DNA of 24,904 nucleotides from a virus (IMGVR_UViG_3300010373_000130:1-24904), one strand, 5' to 3'; positions 1 to 7,350 are shown, counted from the stretch's first letter. Numbers and translations: made by a program. Notes: generated by a model not told the origin, from the sequence alone.

Positions 1-134
1 GCGATAAGATAAAAGAGAGCTTTGGTGATCCGCCGGATTATCTTTGCACGGATTGTTACGAGATCGTTCCGGCTAAACAATGGGACGAAATGACGGATAG
101 GCTGCGGAGTGAACATCAATACGACTTTGAATAA
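1..134 (+). CDS. C-terminal end of a small unknown protein with a CxxC pair (partial)
   Basis: An open frame enters from the left edge (first full codon at base 3) and ends at TAA 132-134. The visible 43 residues include Cys-Thr-Asp-Cys and a very acidic, aromatic C-terminus (His-Gln-Tyr-Asp-Phe-Glu). The CxxC pair could be half of a zinc knuckle, but the other half would lie outside the window. It is followed after 11 bases by another small gene on the same strand, so it probably belongs to the same transcript just upstream of the terminase genes. No family recognised. The coding call rests on the open frame, the plausible composition and its position in a tightly packed operon. Confidence 0.55.
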   Translation, partial: DKIKESFGDPPDYLCTDCYEIVPAKQWDEMTDRLRSEHQYDFE

Positions 135-145
135 TTATCCAAGCC

Positions 146-430
146 ATGAGCAACATTCTACAAGTAAGCCCGGAACTAATGGCGTTCATCCGAACCCTGC
201 CGGAAGGGTTAAAAGCAGATATATATCGGGGCGGAGTCGTTGACGTAGTCATCTCGCCAATGCTGCCCTTTGAATCCTGCTATGAAGCCTGCGACGTCGC
301 CACGAGACAACTCTGCAAAATATCCTCCGGCGAATGGGTGCATGCAATCCTGGTTCCTTTACCCAAGGTGGATCCGGCGGGGTATGATTTGAAGGGCAAT
401 ATCTTCAAAAGAAAGTCCTACAACCCTTAG
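146..430 (+). CDS. small protein of unknown function upstream of terminase
   Basis: A 94-residue protein starting at ATG 146 and ending at TAG 428-430. It is mixed alpha/beta in character, with three cysteines (Ser-Cys-Tyr-Glu-Ala-Cys, then Gln-Leu-Cys-Lys) and a basic tail ending Lys-Ser-Tyr-Asn-Pro. No signal peptide or membrane segment. I do not recognise the family. It sits 11 bases after the preceding partial gene and about 55 bases before the terminase small subunit. The gap after it holds a two-copy repeat whose first base overlaps the stop codon. Its place suggests a small accessory gene at the start of the late region, but its role cannot be read from the sequence. Confidence 0.65.
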   Translation: MSNILQVSPELMAFIRTLPEGLKADIYRGGVVDVVISPMLPFESCYEACDVATRQLCKISSGEWVHAILVPLPKVDPAGYDLKGNIFKRKSYNP

Positions 431-481
431 TAATTTTACAAAGTCTGTAAATCGCTGGGTAATTTTATCCAAAATCCGTAA
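430..481. repeat. two-copy direct repeat upstream of terS
   Basis: Unit 1 at 430-450 and unit 2 at 459-481 share GTAATTTTA, then CAAA, then TC-pyrimidine-GTAA. Unit 2 carries two extra bases (TC) after the shared GTAATTTTA. The units start 29 bases apart and fill the only non-coding gap between the 94-residue gene and terS. Each contains TAATTTTA, which matches the Bacteroidota -7 consensus (TAnnTTTG) except at the last base, but no TTTG lies at the proper distance upstream. They could be protein-binding sites or decayed promoters. A similar pair occurs after terL. Confidence 0.5.
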
Positions 482-485
482 GGAA

Positions 486-1079
486 TTGGAAAAGCTCAGT
501 AAAATATCGAAGGTTAAAGGGGTAGAAATTTGCGCCGACTTTCTGTATGCCGGTAAAAGTCGAAAGGAAATCCTACAACATATTGCCGAAAACTACAAGG
601 CTTCGGAAAAGACGGTGGACAATTGGCTGAAAGAGGCCCGTCCGCTTGTTGCCGAACGCCAGGCAGCCGCCTATGCCGAGCGGGATAGGGTAGATAAGGT
701 AGAAGCCGAGGCCCTCGCCAAGAAGCTTAATTTAAGCCGTGAGCGTATCTTAGAAGAATACGCCAAGATCGGTTTTGCGGACGTTCGCCAGATATTGACA
801 GTCGACGGGGGCATGAAGCAGACCTGTGAATGGGATGAAGATACGGCCGGCGCGATCGCCGGCATTGAAAGCTACGATGAGAAGTCTCGCGAAGGAGAAG
901 TATTTGGAAAGGTGCGCAAGGTAAAAATGTGGGATAAGAAAGCGGCCCTCGACAGCATTTGCAAAGTTCTCGGCTATAACGCGCCTGAAAAAGCTCAGGT
1001 AGATCATACCAGCAATGGACAAACTCTCAGCACCACCGTTATCTTCGAAGACCCGAACGGTCCGAGTCCGGCCGAGTAA
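486..1079 (+). CDS. terS: terminase small subunit
   Basis: A 197-residue protein that recognises phage DNA for packaging and delivers it to the large terminase. The N-terminal part (about residues 14-55) looks like a helix-turn-helix: Lys-Ser-Arg-Lys-Glu-Ile-Leu followed by Ala-Ser-Glu-Lys-Thr-Val-Asp-Asn-Trp-Leu. The middle has the typical small-terminase pattern: Ser-Arg-Glu-Arg-Ile-Leu-Glu-Glu, then Gly-Phe-Ala-Asp-Val-Arg, then an acidic Asp-Glu-Asp-Thr-Ala-Gly-Ala-Ile-Ala segment, and finally Trp-Asp-Lys-Lys-Ala-Ala-Leu-Asp with Leu-Gly-Tyr. The start is TTG 486, just after AAGGA at 480-484. There is no in-frame ATG near it, and the frame is open further upstream, so the start is the weakest part of the call. 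The 3' end overlaps terL by 65 bases if terL begins at 1015. Confidence 0.85.
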   Translation: MEKLSKISKVKGVEICADFLYAGKSRKEILQHIAENYKASEKTVDNWLKEARPLVAERQAAAYAERDRVDKVEAEALAKKLNLSRERILEEYAKIGFADVRQILTVDGGMKQTCEWDEDTAGAIAGIESYDEKSREGEVFGKVRKVKMWDKKAALDSICKVLGYNAPEKAQVDHTSNGQTLSTTVIFEDPNGPSPAE

Positions 1080-2610
1080 GCCGCAATACGCGATGCTCAC
1101 CAGCCGGCAGCAGATCAATCTCTTCCTGGCGGGCCAAGGATCGGGTAAGACACACTGCGGTGGTCTGCTATCCGGTCATCTCATCAGCACGTTCCCCGCA
1201 GCTCATGGTTTCATCGGCGCCAATACTTATACACAGCTTTCGGACTCCACGCTCTACCGAATCCGCAATGTTTGGAAAGATGTTTTCGGCTGGACAGAAT
1301 ACACCAAGGGCAACAAGAAGGGCAATTTTGTCGTCGACGTGAAACCGCCGGCGCATTTCAATACCGCAGAACACGAGTACGACAGCTATCACGGCAAGAT
1401 CTGTTTCCAGAACGGAACGGTGATTTACAAAGGTTCGCTGGATAATTATAAAGCCCATGATGGAAAGGAATTCGCCTGGGCCATCCTCGACGAGACCAAA
1501 GACACCAAAGAAGAAGCGGTAAAGGAGGTCATCATCGGGCGGTTGCGCGAACTTGGTATGTGGGTGAATGCCGCCGGCGAGCTAACGCAGGAGTCAGGCG
1601 GAACGCCATTCAACCCGCTCTACATCTTTACTAGCCCGGCAAAAGTCCCCTGGATTAATGAATGGTTCCGGCTGGATGAGTACCATGACGAGATCGTCCG
1701 CGAGATATATTCCGCGGAAACTTATTTCTGTCGGAAAATCGACAACAAATTGGCGGTGATCAGCTCGAGCTACCACAATCAGGCGAACCTTCCGGATAAT
1801 TATATTGCCAACCAAAAGCTTAAACTGCACAGCGGTCTGCAGGATATGCTCATTTATGGCAACCCCTTTAGTCAGTCGGGCGGGGAGTTTTACAAATGCT
1901 TTGACCGTACCCGTCATGTGGCGGATCTCACCAAACTCCCGGGCTTCGATGCCAGCAGCGGCAAAGCCTATAACAAAAGCCTCGCGCTGCACGTCACGTT
2001 CGATTTTAATGTTTCTCCTTACATGACGTGCTGTGTTTGGCAGCTGGTTGGAAAAAAGGCCTACCAAATCGATGAAATATGCCTGGAAAACCCGCGCAAC
2101 ACGACGCCGGACGTCTGCAAAGAATTGACCCGTCGTTACCAGGGGCACACGGCCGGCATGTTCATCTATGGCGACCCGTCGGGAAAACAAGAGGATACCA
2201 GGCAGGAAAAAGGATCAAACGATTTTACGCTGATCTTGCGGTCGTTGCTGCTTTTCAAACCTTCGCTTCGCATTGCCAACGCCGCGCCGCCGGTCGTCAT
2301 GCGGGGCAACTTCATCAATACCATCTTTGAAAAGGGTTTCGCGGAGATCGAAATCCTTGTCCACCACAAATGCACAAATTCGATTGCCGACTACAACTAT
2401 TTGAAAGAAGCAAGCGACGGAACAAAGCTAAAGGAGAAAGCGAAGAATCCGGACACCGGCGCTAGTTACGAAAAGTATGGTCACACGTCGGATGCCGGGG
2501 ACTACCTGCTCTGTATGGCGTTTGCCCAGGAGTTCGCGCAATACCAGGCCGGCGGCATCACGGCCAAAACATCGTATGGTAAAAACGCCCCACCAAAACA
2601 CCATTATTAA
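1015..2610 (+). CDS. terL: terminase large subunit (packaging ATPase and nuclease)
   Basis: Motor and nuclease for DNA packaging, docked on the portal. From ATG 1015 it is 531 residues, a normal length. Walker A is Gly-Gln-Gly-Ser-Gly-Lys-Thr at residues 40-46. Walker B is Ala-Ile-Leu-Asp-Glu ending at 159-160, and a coupling motif Phe-Thr-Ser-Pro follows near 205-208. The RNase H-like nuclease half shows its three acidic positions: Asp330 in Phe-Asp-Phe-Asn, Asp387 in Tyr-Gly-Asp-Pro, and Asp493/Asp496 in Ser-Asp-Ala-Gly-Asp-Tyr. An alternative start is ATG 1093 (residue 27, before Leu-Thr-Ser-Arg), which would remove the 65-base overlap with terS and still keep every motif. The late start may be the real one. 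A 74-base gap with repeats and a hairpin follows. Confidence 0.93.
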   Translation: MDKLSAPPLSSKTRTVRVRPSKPQYAMLTSRQQINLFLAGQGSGKTHCGGLLSGHLISTFPAAHGFIGANTYTQLSDSTLYRIRNVWKDVFGWTEYTKGNKKGNFVVDVKPPAHFNTAEHEYDSYHGKICFQNGTVIYKGSLDNYKAHDGKEFAWAILDETKDTKEEAVKEVIIGRLRELGMWVNAAGELTQESGGTPFNPLYIFTSPAKVPWINEWFRLDEYHDEIVREIYSAETYFCRKIDNKLAVISSSYHNQANLPDNYIANQKLKLHSGLQDMLIYGNPFSQSGGEFYKCFDRTRHVADLTKLPGFDASSGKAYNKSLALHVTFDFNVSPYMTCCVWQLVGKKAYQIDEICLENPRNTTPDVCKELTRRYQGHTAGMFIYGDPSGKQEDTRQEKGSNDFTLILRSLLLFKPSLRIANAAPPVVMRGNFINTIFEKGFAEIEILVHHKCTNSIADYNYLKEASDGTKLKEKAKNPDTGASYEKYGHTSDAGDYLLCMAFAQEFAQYQAGGITAKTSYGKNAPPKHHY

Positions 2611-2625
2611 TTCCTACAACCTTTA

Positions 2626-2667
2626 GTATTATCCCAAAGGTTTTGTCCATCGTATTATCTTCGAAGG
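2626..2667. repeat. two-copy direct repeat downstream of terL
   Basis: GTATTATC opens both units (2626 and 2652), followed by CCAAAGG in the first and TTCGAAGG in the second, 26 bases apart. The sequence just before the first unit (from 2612) matches the end of the 94-residue gene before terS at 22 of 28 positions, so the terL-HEG gap looks like a diverged relative of the pre-terS gap. The second unit also supplies the left arm of the hairpin before the endonuclease gene. Confidence 0.4.
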
Positions 2668-2681
2668 CAAATCCTTCCGAA
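2660..2681 (+). promoter_or_regulatory. hairpin directly before the first homing endonuclease start
   Basis: TTCGAAGG (2660-2667), a five-base loop CAAAT, then CCTTCCGAA (2673-2681) form an eight-pair stem with one bulged C. The stem ends three bases before ATG 2685, so in mRNA it would occupy the ribosome entry region of the endonuclease. Translation-blocking hairpins are known upstream of phage T4 intron endonucleases such as I-TevI. A similar role here is inference. Confidence 0.45.
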
Positions 2682-2684
2682 TAG

Positions 2685-3449
2685 ATGTTAAAGGCCAACA
2701 GTGACAGAAATTGTTACGTGTATCGCCACATAAGGCTTGACAAAAATCAGGTGTTTTATGTGGGTATTGGCGCCAAATCGCGACCTGACGAAGGTTATCT
2801 CCGATCTAAAAAGACGAATGGCCGTAACCCGCTCTGGAAAAAAATCGTCGCCAAGACTGCTTACATCATTGAGATCGTCATTGATGGACTTACCTGGCAA
2901 GAGGCCTGTATTAAGGAGAAAGAATTCATCCTGATTTATGGAAGGATTACCCTTGGAACCGGAACCCTATCTAATCTCACCGATGGTGGCGGAGGTATAT
3001 TGGGATTAAAAATGTCCGATTCGACAAAGGATAAAATGAGGGCGAAAAAAAAGGGATTTCCTTTAGCGCCTGAACATCGGGCGAAGGTGATAAAAAATCT
3101 GACAAGGAATCTGTCGGAAGAGGCCAGAATGAGGCAAAAGGCGGCCCTGAAAGGAAATAAAAATGGAGTGGGCCACAAAGTCACACCTGATAATCTGAGA
3201 AAAATGTCCAGACTTGGAATACCTCATACGGAGGAGTCAAGACGAAAAATCAGCATAGCGCAAAAAGGTCGGATCAAGAAATCAAAAGGCATTGTTGTAG
3301 CTCTTAAGAATGGGCAGGAGATAGGAAGATATAGAACAGTATACGAAGCAGCGGATGCATTGGATTGCTTTCAACAAAACATAAGCAAAGTTATTAATGA
3401 TCACAGGTCGGAAACGGCTGGATATAAATTTATTAGAATATGTATTTAA
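2685..3449 (+). CDS. GIY-YIG homing endonuclease with NUMOD repeats (HEG 1)
   Basis: A free-standing homing endonuclease of 254 residues that would cut phage genomes lacking the insertion and spread by recombination. The GIY-YIG nuclease is N-terminal: Tyr-Val-Tyr at 11-13, Phe-Tyr-Val-Gly-Ile-Gly at 24-29, and a catalytic Glu, most likely Glu78 in Lys-Glu-Lys-Glu-Phe-Ile. Then come NUMOD3-like basic helices (near 109-124, 144-156 and 185-196) that would lie along the target DNA. Last is a NUMOD1/IENR1-like helix-turn-helix at about 200-250 (Thr-Val-Tyr-Glu-Ala-Ala-Asp, then Asn-Ile-Ser-Lys-Val-Ile). It sits in the terL/gp36 junction and its last ten bases overlap the next start codon. It is clearly AT-richer than its neighbours (37% GC in 3001-3060 against about 60% in portal or sheath), a sign of transfer. 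Confidence 0.9.
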   Translation: MLKANSDRNCYVYRHIRLDKNQVFYVGIGAKSRPDEGYLRSKKTNGRNPLWKKIVAKTAYIIEIVIDGLTWQEACIKEKEFILIYGRITLGTGTLSNLTDGGGGILGLKMSDSTKDKMRAKKKGFPLAPEHRAKVIKNLTRNLSEEARMRQKAALKGNKNGVGHKVTPDNLRKMSRLGIPHTEESRRKISIAQKGRIKKSKGIVVALKNGQEIGRYRTVYEAADALDCFQQNISKVINDHRSETAGYKFIRICI

Positions 3450-4327
3450 TCCAGTCAGACTATAAGCGCATTATCCAAAGTGAAAACCTGCAGGCCCTCA
3501 TCGGCAGCGATCAATCGATCCTCGATAGCCTGGCGCTGTCTGCGGTACAAACCGCAACCTCTTACCTCACCCAAAAATACATCACTGCTCAGGAATTCCA
3601 GGATACCTTAGAATGGGATCCGGCTGTCGTTTATAAGGCGACCAATCGTGTTTATCTGGATGCTGACGCCTACGTCCCGGCGACAGTTTACGCCATCGGA
3701 AACCTGGTGCTGCAGGGCGGAAATATCTATCGCTGTAATACTGCCGGCGCAACAGGCGCCTTTAATGCCGCGCAGTGGGATTTACTGGGCGCGGAATACA
3801 CGATGTTCTACGCGTCTTACCCGAATCCACTATTCCTGCTCACCAACGTCTATGCGGTGGGCGATGTTGTTTTCTGGAACAGCAACTCTTGGAAGTGCCT
3901 GATCGCTACGGTGACCGATAGTCATTGGGCCGATTTGCAATCCGGTTATTCACAAAATATACCCTACGGCAATATCCTGCCGGATGCTGTTGGCCAAAAC
4001 CAATGGCAGGCGATTGCGCCCATTCCTTACACGGTGCCGGCAGCGACCGATATCCTCGATACCGCCTATTGGACGCCTGGCGATAACCGCAACCAGGAGT
4101 TGCTCAACGCGGTGATCGATATCACGCTGTACCGGGTTCACAAACGAATCGCGCCGCGCAATATACCGGATCTCCGCGTCAAAGCCTATGACGATGCGAT
4201 CAAGTGGCTGAAAGACGCCGGCGACGTAGGTAGTAGCGGTATCACCGCTGATTTACCTGTTAAACAACCGAAGAGCGGCGGCCGCATCCGCTGGGGCGGC
4301 AATGTGCGGCGCGTCACAGATTTTTAA
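3440..4327 (+). CDS. Mu gp36/DUF1320-like head protein with inserted surface modules
   Basis: A 295-residue probable head-tail connector or head completion protein. The ends fit the DUF1320 (Mu gp36-like) pattern: an N-terminal helical part (residues 1-60) and a C-terminal Val-Ile-Asp-Ile-Thr-Leu-Tyr-Arg-Val-His-Lys-Arg, then Asp-Leu-Arg-Val-Lys-Ala-Tyr-Asp-Asp-Ala, at 224-253. Between them is an insertion of about 140 residues with two copies of a small beta module: Val-Tyr-Ala-Ile-Gly-Asn...Gly-Asn-Ile-Tyr-Arg-Cys...Gln-Trp-Asp-Leu-Leu-Gly (83-117) and Val-Tyr-Ala-Val-Gly-Asp...Ser-Trp-Lys-Cys (137-153). These resemble CBM5/12-type carbohydrate-binding modules. Plain DUF1320 proteins are about half this length. 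The start ATG 3440 overlaps the endonuclease stop. It is followed three bases later by the portal. Confidence 0.75.
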   Translation: MYLIQSDYKRIIQSENLQALIGSDQSILDSLALSAVQTATSYLTQKYITAQEFQDTLEWDPAVVYKATNRVYLDADAYVPATVYAIGNLVLQGGNIYRCNTAGATGAFNAAQWDLLGAEYTMFYASYPNPLFLLTNVYAVGDVVFWNSNSWKCLIATVTDSHWADLQSGYSQNIPYGNILPDAVGQNQWQAIAPIPYTVPAATDILDTAYWTPGDNRNQELLNAVIDITLYRVHKRIAPRNIPDLRVKAYDDAIKWLKDAGDVGSSGITADLPVKQPKSGGRIRWGGNVRRVTDF

Positions 4328-4330
4328 TTC

Positions 4331-5761
4331 ATGTCAAACAAACCTTCCATATATCAGCGCATCCGCAATTATCTTGTTCCTACAATGGGCGGACCGGGGT
4401 CGCGAAACGGCGCCGACAATAACAAGCCGGTAGACGTCCGGGTGCCGGCCGAGCCGCCGGGCGATCCGACGAAGAACCTGCGCAAATACATCTCTCCCGT
4501 TCAGCTGGCACGGATCGTCACCGATGTGTCCACGCTGAATGCCGGCATCGATTCGGCAGAAAATGCTTGGTATCCGCAACGGGTGAAACTACAGCAGCTA
4601 TTTCTGACCACGATCCGCAACGGCCATGTGTCGGCCTGTATGGACCGGCGGTTGAAACTCACAGCTTTAAAAGACTTCATCGTCCGCGACCCAAGCGGCA
4701 AAGAGAACAAAGAGGCGAAGAAGGCATTGCAGGCAGGGTGGTTCCGTGATTTCATCCGGTATGCGCTCGAAGCCAAAGCCTACGGTTATTCCTTGGTAAC
4801 CCTCGGCGACCTCGTGAACAATGGCTTTCCTGACCTTACGATCATCCGCCGGTTCAACATCTCCCCCGACCGTCTCAACGTGACGCAATTCATTTATAGC
4901 ATATCCGGGGCGAACTTCTTGGAAGAACCGTACAAGGATTGGCATGTCTGGATACCGACGCCTACAGATGTAGGCGTGAGCCGCTGCGGATACGGATATC
5001 TTTATAAGGTCGCGCTATACGAAATATTCTGCCGCAATACGCTCAGCCAAAATAGCACAGCGGCCGAACTCTTCGGTATGCCGATACGGGTCGGCAAGAC
5101 GTCAAAAACGGATGAAGGCGAGCGGGCGACCTACGAACAGGCATTGGCCAACATGGGCAGCGCTGGTTATATCCTCATGGATTTGGTTGATGAGCTCGAG
5201 CTCGTCGAAAGCAAGAGCCTGGGAACCGGCTATAAAATATTCGAGTCCATCGAAACCCGATGCGAGAAAAAGATCAGCAAGATTATTCTGGGTCACGCCG
5301 ATGCGCTCGATAGTACGCCTGGCAAGCTAGGCGGCGACCAGGGCGGAGAAGAATCTCCGGCCGGCGCCGCGCTGCGGGATACGGCAACTGTGGACATGCT
5401 GGACTTCGCGGATCTCTGCACCAATGTCCTATTTCCCAAACTCGTCAATCTTGGGCTGACGATGTTCGAAGGACAGATTTTTGAATATCCGAATAATGAC
5501 GAGCTGGCGGAGCAACGGAGCAAGGAAGATGCGGCTAACCTAGCCACGTCTCAAATTGCCGTGGCTGTTAAGCAGGCCGGCGGCGACATGGATTGGGATT
5601 GGTTCAATAAGCGGACAGGAATGAAGATTAGCGCCACTCCACCGGCCGCGCCGACGCCGATCATTCATCCGCCCGCGCCAAAGCCCGATGAAGACAAGCC
5701 GGATAAAAAGGAAATGCCAGAACGAGTGAAGAATAAACTGAAAAAGTTATATGCCCGGTAA
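4331..5761 (+). CDS. portal protein, DUF935 (Mu gp29-like) family
   Basis: A 476-residue portal: the ring at the unique capsid vertex through which DNA enters and leaves and on which terminase and tail dock. Recognisable DUF935 features are the variable, proline-rich N-terminus, a helical Asn-Gly-His-Val-Ser-Ala-Cys-Met-Asp-Arg-Arg segment, Ala-Glu-Leu-Phe-Gly-Met-Pro-Ile-Arg-Val-Gly-Lys, and the acidic/Gly stretch Gly-Lys-Leu-Gly-Gly-Asp-Gln-Gly-Gly-Glu. The C-terminus is a proline-rich, then strongly charged tail ending Leu-Tyr-Ala-Arg. GC is high (60% in 5281-5340). The stop codon lies inside an 11-base overlap (5751-5761) with the start of the second endonuclease. In related phages the portal is followed directly by MuF, so the endonuclease separates two normally adjacent partners. 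Confidence 0.9.
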   Translation: MSNKPSIYQRIRNYLVPTMGGPGSRNGADNNKPVDVRVPAEPPGDPTKNLRKYISPVQLARIVTDVSTLNAGIDSAENAWYPQRVKLQQLFLTTIRNGHVSACMDRRLKLTALKDFIVRDPSGKENKEAKKALQAGWFRDFIRYALEAKAYGYSLVTLGDLVNNGFPDLTIIRRFNISPDRLNVTQFIYSISGANFLEEPYKDWHVWIPTPTDVGVSRCGYGYLYKVALYEIFCRNTLSQNSTAAELFGMPIRVGKTSKTDEGERATYEQALANMGSAGYILMDLVDELELVESKSLGTGYKIFESIETRCEKKISKIILGHADALDSTPGKLGGDQGGEESPAGAALRDTATVDMLDFADLCTNVLFPKLVNLGLTMFEGQIFEYPNNDELAEQRSKEDAANLATSQIAVAVKQAGGDMDWDWFNKRTGMKISATPPAAPTPIIHPPAPKPDEDKPDKKEMPERVKNKLKKLYAR

Positions 5762-6557
5762 CGCCTATGTATATCGACACATACGACTGGACACCAACGA
5801 GGTGTTTTATATTGGCATTGGAATAAATAGTACGTCATACAAAAAGCCATTTAGTCGGGCATGTTCTGCAAGATCAAGAAGTTCGTTTTGGGCAGCCGTG
5901 GTTGCTAAGACAAAATACTCTGTTGAGATTATCAAAGATGGAATAACAAGATCGGAAGCGATGGATATGGAAGTTATTTTAATTCGTCAATATGGCAGGA
6001 GGGATTTGGGAACCGGAAGTTTAGTTAATATGACCGAAGGCGGAGAAGGGCTAAATGGACATATATTTACCGAAGAGCATAAGTTAAAAATTAGCAGCAG
6101 GAATAAAGGAAGAAAATTTTCCGAGGAAGCAAGGAAAAAGATGAGCGAATCCGCTAAAATTAAAAAATTTTCTGATGAGCATCGGCGAAATATCAGTAAA
6201 TCGCTTAAGGGAAATAAACATTCCCTGGGAGTAAAACATACTTTAGAGACGAGAACTAAGGTGTCTCAGGCTTTATCTAAGAGAAGTTTCCGGCCCTCTT
6301 TTAAAGGTGGATCTCATACCGAAGCTTCCAAACAAAAACAATCGAAAAAATTAAAGGAGGCGTGGGCATCATATTCTGATGATCAGCGGAAGGAGCGATC
6401 AAGATATAAGCTAATGAAGGTTGTAGATACTTCAACCGGCAGGGTTTACGATAGTTTGCAGGATGCAAGTAAAGAATATGGATTTTCGTCTGGCTTATTA
6501 AGTAAGTATTTGTCTGGTAAAAGAAAAAATAAAACCTCGTTAGTCTATGCCAGATAA
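5751..6557 (+). CDS. GIY-YIG homing endonuclease with NUMOD3 repeats (HEG 2)
   Basis: A 268-residue paralogue of HEG 1: both begin the nuclease domain with Tyr-Val-Tyr-Arg-His-Ile-Arg-Leu-Asp and Val-Phe-Tyr-(Val/Ile)-Gly-Ile-Gly. The catalytic Glu is probably Glu74 in Met-Asp-Met-Glu-Val-Ile. Several NUMOD3-like repeats (Thr-Glu-Glu-His-Lys-Leu-Lys-Ile-Ser, Ser-Glu-Glu-Ala-Arg-Lys-Lys-Met, Ser-Asp-Glu-His-Arg-Arg-Asn-Ile) run from about 105 to 210. A NUMOD1-like end (Asp-Ser-Leu-Gln-Asp-Ala-Ser-Lys-Glu-Tyr) follows. It lies exactly in the portal/MuF junction: its start overlaps the portal stop by 11 bases, and its stop overlaps the MuF start by 11 bases. The two overlaps match at 9 of 11 positions, and it ends Tyr-Ala-Arg like the portal. 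AT-rich throughout. Confidence 0.92.
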   Translation: MPGNAYVYRHIRLDTNEVFYIGIGINSTSYKKPFSRACSARSRSSFWAAVVAKTKYSVEIIKDGITRSEAMDMEVILIRQYGRRDLGTGSLVNMTEGGEGLNGHIFTEEHKLKISSRNKGRKFSEEARKKMSESAKIKKFSDEHRRNISKSLKGNKHSLGVKHTLETRTKVSQALSKRSFRPSFKGGSHTEASKQKQSKKLKEAWASYSDDQRKERSRYKLMKVVDTSTGRVYDSLQDASKEYGFSSGLLSKYLSGKRKNKTSLVYAR

Positions 6558-7350
6558 GCCAAAATTTAAATATTCAAAGCAGAAGCTGGAGCAATTAATT
6601 GAAGACATCTATAATGGTGATGTTTCAGAGTACGACATACCGTTAGATCTATACCAAGCTACTGTCGAATATTTAAAGGATGGGCTTTACAGAGGATATG
6701 GCCAAACGCTTGAAGAAGCCGAGGGCGCAGATTTGGATTTGTTGACAGAGCTAAGAGAAAATATATATATGTTTTCGGCGGCAAAAAATTTTGACGAATT
6801 AAAGCAAATGACCGAATTGCTTACAAATGGCGACGAGGTTCGATCGTTTGATGAATTTAAAGAAGCCGCAACCGAGGTCTTTGATATACATAATGAAGAT
6901 TATCTCGCAACGGAATATCAAACTGCGATTGCCTCCGCATCATCAGCGGCAAAATGGGTTGATGTAGAAGAGCAGAAGGATGTGCTGCCGAATCTTCGAT
7001 ACTCGGCGATTATAGATGAGAACACGAGCGATATCTGCCTGCCGCTGAACGGGATTGTGGCGCCGGTCGATGATCCAATCTGGAACACCTGTACGCCGCC
7101 CAATCATTTTAATTGCCGGTGCGTGCTGCTACAAGAAGACGGAGACGCGACTGTTACGCCGGATGACCGAAAAGACAGCGCCTTTGAAAAAGTGGATGAC
7201 GAGATGGACGAGATGTTTAAGCAGAACCCGGGCAAGACGGGGGAGATTTTTGATAAGGATCACCCGTATTTCTCGGTGCCGAAGGAAGACCTGGATTTTG
7301 CTAAAACAAATTTTGGACTACCAATACCGCCAACAGATGAAGATGAGTAA
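6547..7350 (+). CDS. MuF-like minor head protein (Phage_Mu_F family)
   Basis: A 267-residue head morphogenesis protein, a few copies of which sit near the portal inside the head. The MuF signature is C-terminal: Pro-Asn-Leu-Arg-Tyr (148-152), Cys-Leu-Pro-Leu-Asn-Gly (164-169), Asp-Asp-Pro-Ile-Trp (175-179) and Pro-Pro-Asn-His-Phe-Asn-Cys-Arg-Cys (184-192). The N-terminal half (Asp-Ile-Pro-Leu-Asp-Leu-Tyr, Tyr-Met-Phe-Ser-Ala-Ala-Lys-Asn-Phe, Phe-Asp-Glu-Phe-Lys) fits the short form I associate with Bacteroidota phages, so it looks complete. Oddly, the first about 400 bases are as AT-rich as HEG 2 (37% GC in 6781-6900), while the rest returns to 58% (7021-7080), with the switch near 6900-6960. 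The start ATG 6547 lies within the endonuclease stop overlap. Confidence 0.88.
   Translation: MPDKPKFKYSKQKLEQLIEDIYNGDVSEYDIPLDLYQATVEYLKDGLYRGYGQTLEEAEGADLDLLTELRENIYMFSAAKNFDELKQMTELLTNGDEVRSFDEFKEAATEVFDIHNEDYLATEYQTAIASASSAAKWVDVEEQKDVLPNLRYSAIIDENTSDICLPLNGIVAPVDDPIWNTCTPPNHFNCRCVLLQEDGDATVTPDDRKDSAFEKVDDEMDEMFKQNPGKTGEIFDKDHPYFSVPKEDLDFAKTNFGLPIPPTDEDE

Noticed and set aside
6547-7350. MuF gene as truncated or split by HEG 2
   Set aside because: The N-terminal segment fits the short MuF form I associate with Bacteroidota phages and the full C-terminal signature is present, so it appears complete despite its odd composition.
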